From: Neisseriaceae bacterium
GTDB taxonomy: Bacteria > Pseudomonadota > Gammaproteobacteria > Burkholderiales > Neisseriaceae
Length of the DNA stretch: 12,749 nucleotides
Direction of reading: 5' to 3'
Assembly (NCBI GenBank): GCA_017518785.1
Contig: JAFWUA010000097.1
Coordinates: forward strand, 1 to 12,749
Shown: positions 1 through 6,295 of the stretch, piece by piece
How the letters are laid out: each line of letters opens with the position of its first letter
How positions within the stretch are numbered: the first letter of the stretch is position 1
Position numbers and translations under genes: made by a program
The notes under the pieces: model-generated
The model's database searches: none
What the model saw: the letters and a program-made list of their open reading frames with translations, nothing else
Told to the model about the DNA's origin: nothing

Positions 1-225
1 CGTATCCACAATGTTAATATGCCAGCCCTCGTATTCAATCGCTGTATTTTTCGCCAAAATGGTAATGCCGCGTTCTTTTTCAATATCGCCACTGTCCATT
101 ACGCGTTCATCAACCTGCTGGTTATCACGAAAAGTCCCCGACTGACGCAACAGTTGATCCACCAAAGTGGTTTTACCATGATCGACATGGGCAATAATCG
201 CTATGTTTTTGATTTTTTTAGTCAT
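1..225 (-). CDS. typA: TypA/BipA ribosome-associated GTPase, N-terminal part only
   Basis: Partial gene: the first 75 codons are visible and the rest runs off the left edge. Read from the ATG at 223-225, the protein has the GTPase P-loop AHVDHGKTT (residues 12-20) and switch I motif ERGIT (51-55) followed by ILAKNTA, then NIVDT (71-75), the beginning of the DTPGH motif. The order and wording (NIAIIAHVDHGKTTLVDQLL) fit TypA/BipA, a translational GTPase related to EF-G and LepA that acts on the 50S ribosome in assembly, cold growth and stress. EF-G and LepA differ around the P-loop, so the assignment is firm. The Shine-Dalgarno is weak (AGTAGAAC about 6 nt upstream). A good sigma-70 promoter lies at 301-329. 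Confidence 0.95.
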   Translation of the reverse strand, partial: MTKKIKNIAIIAHVDHGKTTLVDQLLRQSGTFRDNQQVDERVMDSGDIEKERGITILAKNTAIEYEGWHINIVDT

Positions 226-300
226 AATATTGTTCTACTGTATAAAAATAAATTACCGACAAACAAGTCGGCTTAAAAACGATAAATATAAAGGGGAGAG

Positions 301-329
301 ATTATAATCCTTGATATGATTACGGTAAA
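301..329 (-). promoter_or_regulatory. Sigma-70 promoter of typA
   Basis: On the minus strand TTTACC (324-329, 4/6 to TTGACA) is separated by 17 bp from a perfect TATAAT (301-306). Transcription would begin near 294, giving a leader of about 70 nt before the typA ATG. The leader contains a small 5-bp hairpin (256-260 with 267-271). Prediction from sequence only. Confidence 0.6.
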
Positions 330-339
330 TAATATAACT

Positions 340-603
340 TTATATTGTCAGCTTATGAATGATAAATAGTTGAAAAAGAAATGAATTACCGCCTTTATAA
401 TCATTTTTTTCTGCTTTATCAATACAATACGCTTTTTCTTTTTCAAATAATTTTTTCATATCATCGGCATTTTTGGGCGTAGGCGTATCTGCAATAACCT
501 TATCCAAACACGCCCCTAATTCATCATACGCCATATCTAATTCAGATTTACCGCACGCCGTTAAACCGCACAAGCATAATAATAATGCAATCGTTAATTT
601 CAT
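340..603 (-). CDS. Small Cys-containing lipoprotein (hypothetical)
   Basis: An 87-residue predicted lipoprotein. The start MKLTIALLLCLCGLTACGK has a basic tip, a hydrophobic core and a lipobox LTAC with the acylated Cys at residue 17, so the mature protein should be a membrane-anchored periplasmic peptide of about 70 residues. The mature part is polar (DELGACLDKVIADTPTP, then KAYCIDKAEK) with two cysteines, C32 and C60, that could form a disulphide. The C-terminal tail (SFLFQLFIIHKLTI) is unusually hydrophobic and could reflect a frameshift or a decayed end. An AAAGGA ribosome binding site lies 8 nt upstream, directly abutting a DUS-like palindrome (616-630). The next gene upstream (658-1002) is a diverged paralogue. 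I do not recognise the family, so no function is assigned. Confidence 0.75.
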   Translation of the reverse strand: MKLTIALLLCLCGLTACGKSELDMAYDELGACLDKVIADTPTPKNADDMKKLFEKEKAYCIDKAEKNDYKGGNSFLFQLFIIHKLTI

Positions 604-615
604 TGTTTTTATCCT

Positions 616-630
616 TTCAGGCTGCCTGAA
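616..630. repeat. DUS-like palindrome of AG-kingDUS/AG-simDUS type
   Basis: TTCAGGCTGCCTGAA is palindromic except for its central base. The plus strand (619-630) reads AGGCTGCCTGAA, the dialect known as AG-simDUS. The minus strand (616-627) reads AGGCAGCCTGAA, the AG-kingDUS dialect. This is not the AGTCTGCCGGAA word used elsewhere in the window. It lies 13 nt upstream of the lipoprotein ATG and touches its ribosome binding site. Confidence 0.8.
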
Positions 631-657
631 AATTATGGTATGACAAATTGCTACTAC

Positions 658-1002
658 TCACAACCAACATTTGTCCCATATAATTTGAATATTTGATTCT
701 ACTTTATCCCACTTTTCGTTCAAAAGTTTGGCTATTTTTTTACGACTACGATAATTAGACACTTTATGAAGTTTCTGCATTTCGGATTGACATACTACAT
801 CTGCGTATCTAACGAACTGATGATAATGACTGCCACTTACTGGCGTTTTCGAGCGTGGAAGTGGCGAGTTAGCAATATAATTATCCAAACAAGTCCCATA
901 TTCATCAAGTGCGGGTTGAAACTCGGGCGATTCCATTTCTAATATGAAAAAAAACAGAAAAATTAAACAAAACAATGCAATAGCAATATGTGATTTTTTC
1001 AT
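658..1002 (-). CDS. Small membrane-anchored or secreted protein, paralogue of the adjacent lipoprotein
   Basis: A 114-residue protein from the ATG at 1000-1002, chosen because AAAGGA lies 9 nt upstream; an in-frame ATG 7 codons earlier has no such site. It opens with KKS and a long hydrophobic stretch (residues 6-21) but has no lipobox Cys, so it is either exported or held by an uncleaved N-terminal anchor. The following region, LDEYGTCLDNYIANSPLP (32-49), aligns with DELGACLDKVIADTPTP of the downstream lipoprotein. A second Cys (VVC, residue 71) matches KAYC there, and a third lies near the C-terminus (DKCWL). Paralogy by local duplication is inferred from this shared pattern. Function unknown. 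Foreign-dialect DUS lie on both sides. Confidence 0.7.
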   Translation of the reverse strand: MKKSHIAIALFCLIFLFFFILEMESPEFQPALDEYGTCLDNYIANSPLPRSKTPVSGSHYHQFVRYADVVCQSEMQKLHKVSNYRSRKKIAKLLNEKWDKVESNIQIIWDKCWL

Positions 1003-1025
1003 CACTCTATCCTTTCTAATCAACT

Positions 1026-1040
1026 TTCAGGCAGCCTGAC
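1026..1040. repeat. DUS-like near-palindrome of AG-simDUS/AG-kingDUS type
   Basis: TTCAGGCAGCCTGAC. The minus strand (1026-1037) is an exact AGGCTGCCTGAA (AG-simDUS). The plus strand (1029-1040) is AGGCAGCCTGAC, 11/12 to AG-kingDUS. It sits about 24 nt upstream of the 658-1002 gene, mirroring the element upstream of its paralogue. Confidence 0.8.
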
Positions 1041-1050
1041 AAAATTCTGT

Positions 1051-1138
1051 GTCATTACGAGCCTTGACGACAAGTCAAGGCGTGGTAATCCAGTAAATTG
1101 CAAAGCAATTTACCAACGCCTCAAGGCGTTGTAACGAC
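1051..1138. repeat. Palindromic intergenic repeat made of three hairpins
   Basis: An 88-bp element. The outer arms GTCATTAC (1051-1058) and GTAACGAC (1131-1138) match at 7 of 8 positions when inverted. Inside are three consecutive hairpins: GCCTTGAC/GTCAAGGC (1061-1068 with 1074-1081), GTAAATTGC/GCAATTTAC (1093-1101 with 1105-1113) and AACGCC/GGCGTT (1115-1120 with 1125-1130). The words GTCATTACGAG and GTGGTAATCCAG resemble a GTCATTGCGAG...GTGGCAATCC repeat found between genes in many unrelated bacteria. I see no clear target-site duplication and no coding capacity. Confidence 0.75.
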
Positions 1139-1157
1139 AAGGTTCATAAGCAATTTA

Positions 1158-1169
1158 AGGCTACCTGAA
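1158..1169 (+). repeat. DUS of AG-eikDUS type
   Basis: AGGCTACCTGAA is an exact copy of the Eikenella-type DUS dialect as I recall it. It is the third non-resident dialect word in the 0.6 kb between 616 and 1169, while the resident word AGTCTGCCGGAA is absent from 1-1207. Confidence 0.7.
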
Positions 1170-1203
1170 ATAATAACAAATAAGCCCGTTTTGTAAAAAT
1201 CTC

Positions 1204-1252
1204 ATAAAGTCTGCCGGAAACATATTTAAAACAACTTTCCGGCAGACTTTAT
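1204..1252 (-). terminator. DUS-pair terminator after rpoN
   Basis: Perfect 17-bp inverted repeat (1204-1220 with 1236-1252) around a 15-nt loop. Each arm contains an exact AGTCTGCCGGAA (1208-1219 plus, 1237-1248 minus). On the minus strand it lies 16 nt past the rpoN stop and is followed by ATTTTTAC (1194-1201), the layout of a rho-independent terminator. Inverted DUS pairs acting as terminators are well known in Neisseria. Confidence 0.85.
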
Positions 1253-1268
1253 TATTTAGAAAATCATA

Positions 1269-2624
1269 TTATTTAGAAGATTCATAATTCTTGCGTCTAT
1301 GATGAATAGATGGGATACCCAAAGCTTCACGATATTTAGCGATGGTACGTCGTGCAATCTTAATTCCAACAAGAGCTAATTTATCTTTGATATCGTCATC
1401 TGATAGAGGTTTATCCTTATTCTCACCGGCAATCCATTCGGCAATATGTTCTTTGACAGCTTTATTACTCATGCCATCTTCATTTTCATCATTGCTACCG
1501 ACATTGGTAGAAAAAAAGTATTTCAATTCAAACAAGCCTTGTGGGCAAATCATATACTTTTGCGAAGTACTCCGCGAAATAGTGCTAATACTGATTTCCA
1601 ATTCATCTGCCACATCGGACAGTTTTAATGGCACCAAAGCTGAATTGCCAAATTCAAAAAAATCTTGCTGTTTTTCCACAATAAAACGTGATACTCGCAA
1701 AATGGTATTTTCACGCCATTGCAAATTATGGATAAAGTTTTTAGCATCTGCCAATTTTTGCTTCCAGACCGTATTAGTATCCAATGATACGGCTTGCTCG
1801 TATGTATTATTAATCACCACATGCGGACGCAAATGAGGTTCTGATTGTACAAACCAATGCCTATCTCTCTTATAAACTCGCACATCAGGACGTACATAAA
1901 CTGTATCATTTGCCCCACCCAAACCAGAACATGGGTAAGGTTTTAGGGTTCGAATAAAACGAAGTGCTTTCCCTATCACGTTTAAATTATAACGAACAAC
2001 CTTTTGTAAACTACTCTCAACATTTACACGCGATAATAAGTCCAAATGATTTTTAATGATTTCAGTTGCACAAATTGCAACTTCTTGCGGAAGATAATGC
2101 CGTTTTAATTGTAATAATAAGCTTTCCGGCAGAGTCCGTGCTCCTATGCCCGGAGGATCAAATTGTTGAAGTAAATCAAGAGCATTTTCTAATTCTTTTT
2201 TCTCTAAACGCCAATGCAATGGATATTCTTCAACAATATCATCAATGGAATATTTTAAGTATCCTTTATCATCAAGCGATTCAATCAAAATATGCAATAA
2301 TTCAGCTTGTCTCTCATCTTTACAACATTCACAAACTTGATTATGCAAATTCTGGTAAAAATCAGGTTCATATACAATCCCAGCCACTGCATCATCGGTA
2401 GGGTCATCACGAAACTGACGTGCATAAACATTGCGATTAGCATCAAATGAAAATCTTTCATCAAAAGAGGTATCAACTTTTTCTAATAAGGGATTTCTTT
2501 GAATTTCATCATCAACTAACGAATCTAACTCATTAGATGACAATTGCAATAAGTGCATACTCTGTTGCAATTGCGACATTAATTTAAGAGACTGCGTCTG
2601 GGTTAAATTCTTTTTCAGTTCCAT
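1269..2624 (-). CDS. rpoN: RNA polymerase sigma-54 factor RpoN
   Basis: 451 residues from the ATG at 2622-2624; a TTG 7 codons earlier is the only alternative and is less likely. All sigma-54 parts are present. Region I is Gln/Leu-rich (LKLMSQLQQSMHLLQLS, about 13-29), followed by QRNPLLE. The core-binding domain contains DPPGIGARTLPESLLLQL. A helix-turn-helix, LSDVADELEISISTISR, begins near 335, followed by the YxxxPxGLFELKYFF segment. The RpoN box ARRTIAKYRE (about 424-433) reads the -24 element. The acidic region II is short, as in many beta-proteobacteria. The usual E. coli length is 477. The gene follows lptB, the classical context, but hpf and ptsN, which often follow, are missing: transcription appears to end just downstream. 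It contains a DUS-like word at 2124-2133. I see no frameshift or lost motif, unlike the degenerate rpoN-like sequence of gonococci. Confidence 0.97.
   Translation of the reverse strand: MELKKNLTQTQSLKLMSQLQQSMHLLQLSSNELDSLVDDEIQRNPLLEKVDTSFDERFSFDANRNVYARQFRDDPTDDAVAGIVYEPDFYQNLHNQVCECCKDERQAELLHILIESLDDKGYLKYSIDDIVEEYPLHWRLEKKELENALDLLQQFDPPGIGARTLPESLLLQLKRHYLPQEVAICATEIIKNHLDLLSRVNVESSLQKVVRYNLNVIGKALRFIRTLKPYPCSGLGGANDTVYVRPDVRVYKRDRHWFVQSEPHLRPHVVINNTYEQAVSLDTNTVWKQKLADAKNFIHNLQWRENTILRVSRFIVEKQQDFFEFGNSALVPLKLSDVADELEISISTISRSTSQKYMICPQGLFELKYFFSTNVGSNDENEDGMSNKAVKEHIAEWIAGENKDKPLSDDDIKDKLALVGIKIARRTIAKYREALGIPSIHHRRKNYESSK
2124..2133 (-). repeat. Resident DUS-like word inside rpoN
   Basis: Minus strand TCTGCCGGAA, extended ACTCTGCCGGAA (11/12 to AGTCTGCCGGAA). 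One of the few copies inside a coding region. Confidence 0.7.
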
Positions 2625-2665
2625 AATAATTATCAACTTATGCAAAGCATAACTTCTATTAAAAA

Positions 2666-2677
2666 AGTCTGCCGGAA
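2666..2677 (+). repeat. Resident DUS-like 12-mer between lptB and rpoN
   Basis: Exact AGTCTGCCGGAA, unpaired, filling part of the 53-bp lptB-rpoN gap and ending directly at the lptB stop codon. No inverted partner is nearby, so it is not a terminator here, which fits co-transcription of rpoN with lptB. Confidence 0.85.
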
Positions 2678-3415
2678 TTAAAAATTAAAATGCTCCCCTA
2701 AATAAACTCTTCTTACCTCCTCATTATTTACCAATTCATTCGGAGAACCAGATGCCAATACTTTACCATCACTGATAATATATGCATGATCACAAATACG
2801 TAAGGTCTCTCTGACATTATGATCGGTAATTAACACTCCAATTTTTCTCTCTTTCAAGAATAAAATTATCTTTTGAATATCAATCACCGCAATTGGATCG
2901 ACTCCGGCAAATGGTTCATCTAAAAGAATAAATTTGGGGTGAGTTGCCAGAGAACGTGCAATTTCTACACGTCTTCTCTCCCCTCCTGATAGTGCCATTG
3001 CAGCAGTTGAATATAAATGCTCAATCCGCAATTCCGATAATAAAGATTGCAACTCTTTTTCAACCTCATCAGCACTATTGCAATGTAATTGCAAAATTGC
3101 ACGGATATTATCTGCCACATCCATATTGCGAAAAATAGATGCTTCTTGGGGTAGATAACTTAATCCCATACGAGCACGTTTATGAATTGGCTTACCAGTA
3201 ATATCTTGATTATTAATATGAATACTGCCAGCGTCCGCAGCTAACAAACCTACTACCATATAAAAACAAGTGGTTTTACCAGCACCATTAGGTCCCAATA
3301 ATCCTACTACTTCGCCACTTTCCACGTTAATTGATACATCGCGTACTACTTCACGTTTTTTAAAACTTTTACGCAAATGTTCCACAGTTAATTTTTGAGA
3401 AGTATCAACTATCAT
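2678..3415 (-). CDS. lptB: LptB, ATPase of the LPS exporter LptB2FGC
   Basis: 245 residues; E. coli LptB has 241. All ABC nucleotide-binding motifs are visible: Walker A GPNGAGKTT (41-49), Q-loop Q90 in YLPQEASIFR, signature LSGGE (142-146), Walker B ILLDEP (163-168, catalytic E167) and switch His199 in ITDHN. The LptB-specific wording (GLLGPNGAGKTTCFYMVVGL, FAGVDPIAV) separates it from other ABC ATPases such as LivF/G. It powers extraction of LPS from the inner membrane into the LptC-LptA bridge; the permeases LptF/G are not in this window. Its ATG overlaps the lptA stop as ATGA, so translation is probably coupled. Confidence 0.98.
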   Translation of the reverse strand: MIVDTSQKLTVEHLRKSFKKREVVRDVSINVESGEVVGLLGPNGAGKTTCFYMVVGLLAADAGSIHINNQDITGKPIHKRARMGLSYLPQEASIFRNMDVADNIRAILQLHCNSADEVEKELQSLLSELRIEHLYSTAAMALSGGERRRVEIARSLATHPKFILLDEPFAGVDPIAVIDIQKIILFLKERKIGVLITDHNVRETLRICDHAYIISDGKVLASGSPNELVNNEEVRRVYLGEHFNF

Positions 3416-3957
3416 GGATTTTTCCTTGAAGAGCCATTAACTGTGGACGGCTGCAATATCACACTTACGCGTTTTTTGCCTTTACCATCACTATTAACAG
3501 AATAAACCGATGTTTTAGTATTGTAACGAATAGTCGCACCGCTAACCGTATCCCCTTCACGGTCGATAAAGGCATTACCACTCATTACAATGGTATTTTG
3601 GGCATGGTCAAAAGTTACCTTTTCGGCATGTCCCTTGATAACTTGGGGAGTACCATCTTCTTTTAGGTCATCTAAATTTTGCTGAAAACGCACTGGCTTG
3701 CCGGTAGCTGTGATAAATTGAGTGCCGTCATCGTATCTTTCGGCTACCACTTTATCCGCAGAAATTTTCAAACTACCTTGTGTAACCATAACACTGCCGG
3801 AAAACTCGGTATGACGATTACTTTTAGCAAAAGATGCAGTGTCTGATTCAATTTCAACAGGCAACAGACGATCAGCTTCGGCTGCCATTGTTACAGTAAA
3901 ACTCAAACAGCAGATTAAATAGAAAAAGATTTTATTTTTTAATTTGTTGCGTATCAT
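3412..3957 (-). CDS. lptA: LptA, periplasmic LPS transport protein
   Basis: 181 residues from the ATG at 3955-3957. A longer frame to 4032 has no signal peptide at its start, whereas this ATG gives a standard one (MIRNKLKNKIFFYLICCLSF, cleavage near TMA-AEA, residue 25). The mature part has the OstA/LptA beta-jellyroll pattern: PVEIESDTASF, FSGSVMVTQGSLKISADKV, then IKGHAEKVTFD and MSGNAFIDREGDTVSGATIRYNT. LptA forms the periplasmic bridge for LPS between LptC and LptD. The length matches E. coli LptA (185). The start overlaps the lptC end by 26 nt, and no strong ribosome binding site is seen, so coupling to lptC is likely. A variant DUS-like word, ACTGCCGGAA, lies at 3793-3802. Confidence 0.95.
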   Translation of the reverse strand: MIRNKLKNKIFFYLICCLSFTVTMAAEADRLLPVEIESDTASFAKSNRHTEFSGSVMVTQGSLKISADKVVAERYDDGTQFITATGKPVRFQQNLDDLKEDGTPQVIKGHAEKVTFDHAQNTIVMSGNAFIDREGDTVSGATIRYNTKTSVYSVNSDGKGKKRVSVILQPSTVNGSSRKNP

Positions 3958-4462
3958 AAATAACCGTTTTAATTCTATTTTTACCATTAGTATTTTGTTC
4001 AAATAGGCGTGATAAAGTATCTGCCGTGCCATCTATTTCATCGATGTGTAAATAAGGTGCATAGGTTTGTGCCAAAATTTTTCCTTGTTCATCGTATTTC
4101 ACCGCCTGCACATCATCGTGCAAATCTGCCTGTTTATTACTTGGATTATAAACTGCACTTACTGCTGAAAGATTATACAGTGGTTTATCATTCTCACTAA
4201 CACTCAATTTCGGTTTGCTAAAAAAGATTTGAGGATTATTGGGCATCTGCCATGCTTTTTCGGCAGAAAGATTGTTTTTCAATCTTCCCTGCTCATCAAA
4301 ACGTTGCAGATGAATATTATGCAAAACATATTGAGGCTTGTTTAGGTCTAATTTAACCGTTTCTATGGTTAAATTTGTAGCACGATTAAGCCAAAAACTG
4401 GTAGCACCCAATAAAAGAGATAAGGTCAATGGAAATAACAGGGAAACAGAAAAACGCTTCAT
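3932..4462 (-). CDS. lptC: LptC, inner-membrane LPS transport protein
   Basis: 176 residues (E. coli 191). A single N-terminal membrane helix (about 5-24) is followed by a periplasmic LptC/YrbK-type domain with the recurring pattern YVLHNIHLQRFDEQGRLKNNLSAEKAWQ and later PLYNLSAVSAVYN. LptC stays anchored by its helix, associates with LptB2FG and hands LPS to LptA. Sequence conservation in this family is low, so the call rests on domain pattern, size and position between kdsC and lptA, the conserved order in proteobacteria. Its ATG overlaps the kdsC stop as ATGA, and its 3' end overlaps lptA by 26 nt. Confidence 0.92.
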   Translation of the reverse strand: MKRFSVSLLFPLTLSLLLGATSFWLNRATNLTIETVKLDLNKPQYVLHNIHLQRFDEQGRLKNNLSAEKAWQMPNNPQIFFSKPKLSVSENDKPLYNLSAVSAVYNPSNKQADLHDDVQAVKYDEQGKILAQTYAPYLHIDEIDGTADTLSRLFEQNTNGKNRIKTVIYDTQQIKK

Positions 4463-4983
4463 GCCATATACGCCTTATCCAAAAGTTCACTATTAAACAC
4501 TTCAATTAAGCAATCACACACTTCACGCACGGCACCTTCACCACCGGCGTGTCGGGTAACATAATCAACTTCCCCCAAAACTTTCGCATGTGCATTAAGA
4601 GGTGCAATAGATAACCCTACTTGTTTTAACACCGGTAAATCTGGTAAATCATCGCCCATATATGCACATTGCCTTGCCGATAAATTGCTTTGTTGTAACA
4701 ACTGCCGGAAAGCTTCAAGCTTATCGGCAATTCCTGCGAAATAATATTTAATTTTCAATTGCTTGGCACGAAAAGCACATGCAGAAGAATCTCGTCCGGT
4801 AATAATTGCTACGTCAATACCTGCTTCTTGCAACATTTTAATACCATGCCCATCTTGGGTATTGAACACTTTAACTTCCTCACCATTAGGCAAAATCATA
4901 ATATTGCCATTAGTCATAACTCCATCAACATCTAATATCAGCATTTTGATGGCAACTGGAAGTTTTGTCAGAATTTCTTTCAT
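4459..4983 (-). CDS. kdsC: KdsC, 3-deoxy-D-manno-octulosonate 8-phosphate phosphatase
   Basis: 174 residues; a C0-type (cap-less) HAD phosphatase. Motif I is DVDGV (D18 nucleophile, D20), motif II is T62 in ITGRDS, the Lys is K88 (ADKLEAF), and motif III is GDDLPDLP (110-117). The TNG and NTQDGHGIKML segments are typical of KdsC tetramers. It removes phosphate from Kdo-8-phosphate to give Kdo, the inner-core sugar of LPS. It lies between kdsD and lptC with ATGA overlaps on both sides. A variant DUS-like word, ACTGCCGGAA, is at 4701-4710. Confidence 0.97.
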   Translation of the reverse strand: MKEILTKLPVAIKMLILDVDGVMTNGNIMILPNGEEVKVFNTQDGHGIKMLQEAGIDVAIITGRDSSACAFRAKQLKIKYYFAGIADKLEAFRQLLQQSNLSARQCAYMGDDLPDLPVLKQVGLSIAPLNAHAKVLGEVDYVTRHAGGEGAVREVCDCLIEVFNSELLDKAYMA

Positions 4984-5969
4984 ACGATTCCTGCCTGTAA
5001 TAGGTCGTGCATACTAACCGCACCTTGAATATTTTGCTTATCATCAACCACTATTAGACTATGAATCCGTTTATTTTCCATAAAATCAAGTGCTTCAACT
5101 GCCAAAATGTCGGAAGTTATGGTCAAAGGATTACTTATCATCACCTGACTCATGGATATTTCACTTAAATCTGCAACCCCTTTTTGAAACAATCGCCGCA
5201 AATCACCATCGGTAAAAATTCCAAGTAAGCGATTATCCTGTGCAATTAATACCATACCCATGCCCTTTTCACTCATTTTAACAATTGCATCACGCAATTT
5301 AGTATCAGGAGTGATAAGAGGTAATTTATCATCACCACGCATTATATCTGACACTCGCAATAGCAAGCGTTTTCCCAAACTGCCAGCAGGGTGAGAACGT
5401 GCAAAATCATCAGGAGTAAATCCACGTGCTTCTAATAGTGCAACAGCCAAAGCATCGCCCAAAGATAACACAACCGTAGTACTGGTAGTTGGTGCTAAAC
5501 CCAATGGACATGCTTCACGCCGAACGGCAGTATGTAACAAAATATCAGCCTGTTGTGCCAAAGTGGACTGTTTGCGTCCGCAAATTGCAATTAGGCTTAC
5601 ACCTTTATATTTAAGTGCCGGCAAAATTGATAGTAATTCACTACTTTCACCAGAATGAGACAATGCTAATACTATATCTTCCGGCAGTATCATACCTAAA
5701 TCACCATGTGCAGCTTCGGCAGGGTGAACAAAAAAAGCAGGCGTTCCAGTTGATGCCAAAGTTGCGGCGATTTTTCCAGCAATATGTCCAGATTTTCCCA
5801 TACCGGTTACCACCACTCGCCCCTTGCAATGCAGGATATTATGTATGGCACATGCAAATTGATGTTTGTCCAAAGATTCCGCCAATTCAAGAATTGCCTG
5901 TGCTTCTGCCTGAAACACTTGCAGTGCAGATTGGTTATATTTGGCAATTTCGTTGTCATTAATATTCAT
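4980..5969 (-). CDS. kdsD: KdsD, D-arabinose 5-phosphate isomerase
   Basis: 329 residues from the ATG at 5967-5969 (E. coli KdsD 328). The open frame extends to 6026, but that extension crosses a DUS (5988-5999) and the predicted -10 box, so the shorter start with GGA about 9 nt upstream is chosen. The SIS domain carries GMGKSGH (56-62), HGDLGM (88-93), SHSGESSE (104-111) and APTTSTT (159-165). SHPAGSLGK places H193 at the position of the E. coli catalytic His. Two CBS domains fill about 204-329. It converts ribulose 5-phosphate to arabinose 5-phosphate, the first step to Kdo. First gene of kdsD-kdsC-lptC-lptA-lptB-rpoN. The variant DUS-like word at 5679-5688 reads ACTGCCGGAA on the minus strand. 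Confidence 0.97.
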   Translation of the reverse strand: MNINDNEIAKYNQSALQVFQAEAQAILELAESLDKHQFACAIHNILHCKGRVVVTGMGKSGHIAGKIAATLASTGTPAFFVHPAEAAHGDLGMILPEDIVLALSHSGESSELLSILPALKYKGVSLIAICGRKQSTLAQQADILLHTAVRREACPLGLAPTTSTTVVLSLGDALAVALLEARGFTPDDFARSHPAGSLGKRLLLRVSDIMRGDDKLPLITPDTKLRDAIVKMSEKGMGMVLIAQDNRLLGIFTDGDLRRLFQKGVADLSEISMSQVMISNPLTITSDILAVEALDFMENKRIHSLIVVDDKQNIQGAVSMHDLLQAGIV

Positions 5970-5987
5970 AATTAAATTCCAAGAATG

Positions 5988-5999
5988 AGTCTGCCGGAA
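5988..5999 (+). repeat. Resident DUS-like 12-mer in the kdsD leader
   Basis: Exact AGTCTGCCGGAA, unpaired, between the predicted -10 box (6016-6021) and the kdsD ATG. Confidence 0.85.
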
Positions 6000-6015
6000 A
6001 TATTTTTTTGAATCT

Positions 6016-6021
6016 ATTATA
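6016..6021 (-). promoter_or_regulatory. -10 box of the kdsD-lpt-rpoN operon, formed at a repeat end
   Basis: Minus-strand TATAAT (6016-6021). Its first four bases are the terminal TATA of the Correia-like element at 6018-6120 and its last two come from flanking DNA. A -35 is poor: TTGGCT lies 15 bp upstream. The start site would be about 6009, giving a leader of about 40 nt. Confidence 0.45.
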
Positions 6022-6120
6022 GCCAATTCAGCTCCAAGCCAAGACGGCTTTGCCTACGACAGTATAAATAATACGGCAAGTCGTACCAATGTTAGATGAT
6101 TTTGGTATGAATTGACTATA
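6018..6120. mobile_element. Correia-like/neisserial small repeat element with TATAG ends
   Basis: A 103-bp element bounded by TATAGCCAATTCA (6018-6030) and TGAATTGACTATA (6108-6120), inverted repeats matching 12/13. Both the TATAG...CTATA ends and the interior (minus strand CTTGCCGTATTATTTATACT) resemble a short neisserial repeat recalled as having TATAGTGGATTAA ends and CTATTTGTACTGTCTGC inside. It carries no gene. MITE A1 is inserted at its right end. Confidence 0.65.
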
Positions 6121-6121
6121 A

Positions 6122-6251
6122 GAGACTCCTGCAAAAACCATCATTCTGAATTTCACACAGTGAAACGAAGAATATAATTTGTTGTTTTGTAAATATTTTT
6201 TCTTTACTCAAAATGACGAATAATGAAAAAATTGGATTTTGCAGGAGTCTC
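6122..6251. mobile_element. MITE copy A1 (130 bp)
   Basis: Perfect 15-bp terminal inverted repeats, GAGACTCCTGCAAAA (6122-6136) and its complement (6237-6251). They are flanked by a 5-bp direct repeat TATAA (6117-6121 and 6252-6256), which I read as a target-site duplication. The interior has CATTCTGAATTTCAC and AAAATGACGAA-type words shared with the other copies. Non-coding and non-autonomous. Confidence 0.85.
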
Positions 6252-6295
6252 TATAAAAGCGTTTATTTTAAGGTTTTGCGATAAAGCTTACAAAT

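Noticed and set aside
1342..2401. Plus-strand open frames opposite rpoN
   Set aside because: They are antisense shadows of a clearly recognised sigma-54 gene and show no family features or ribosome binding sites.
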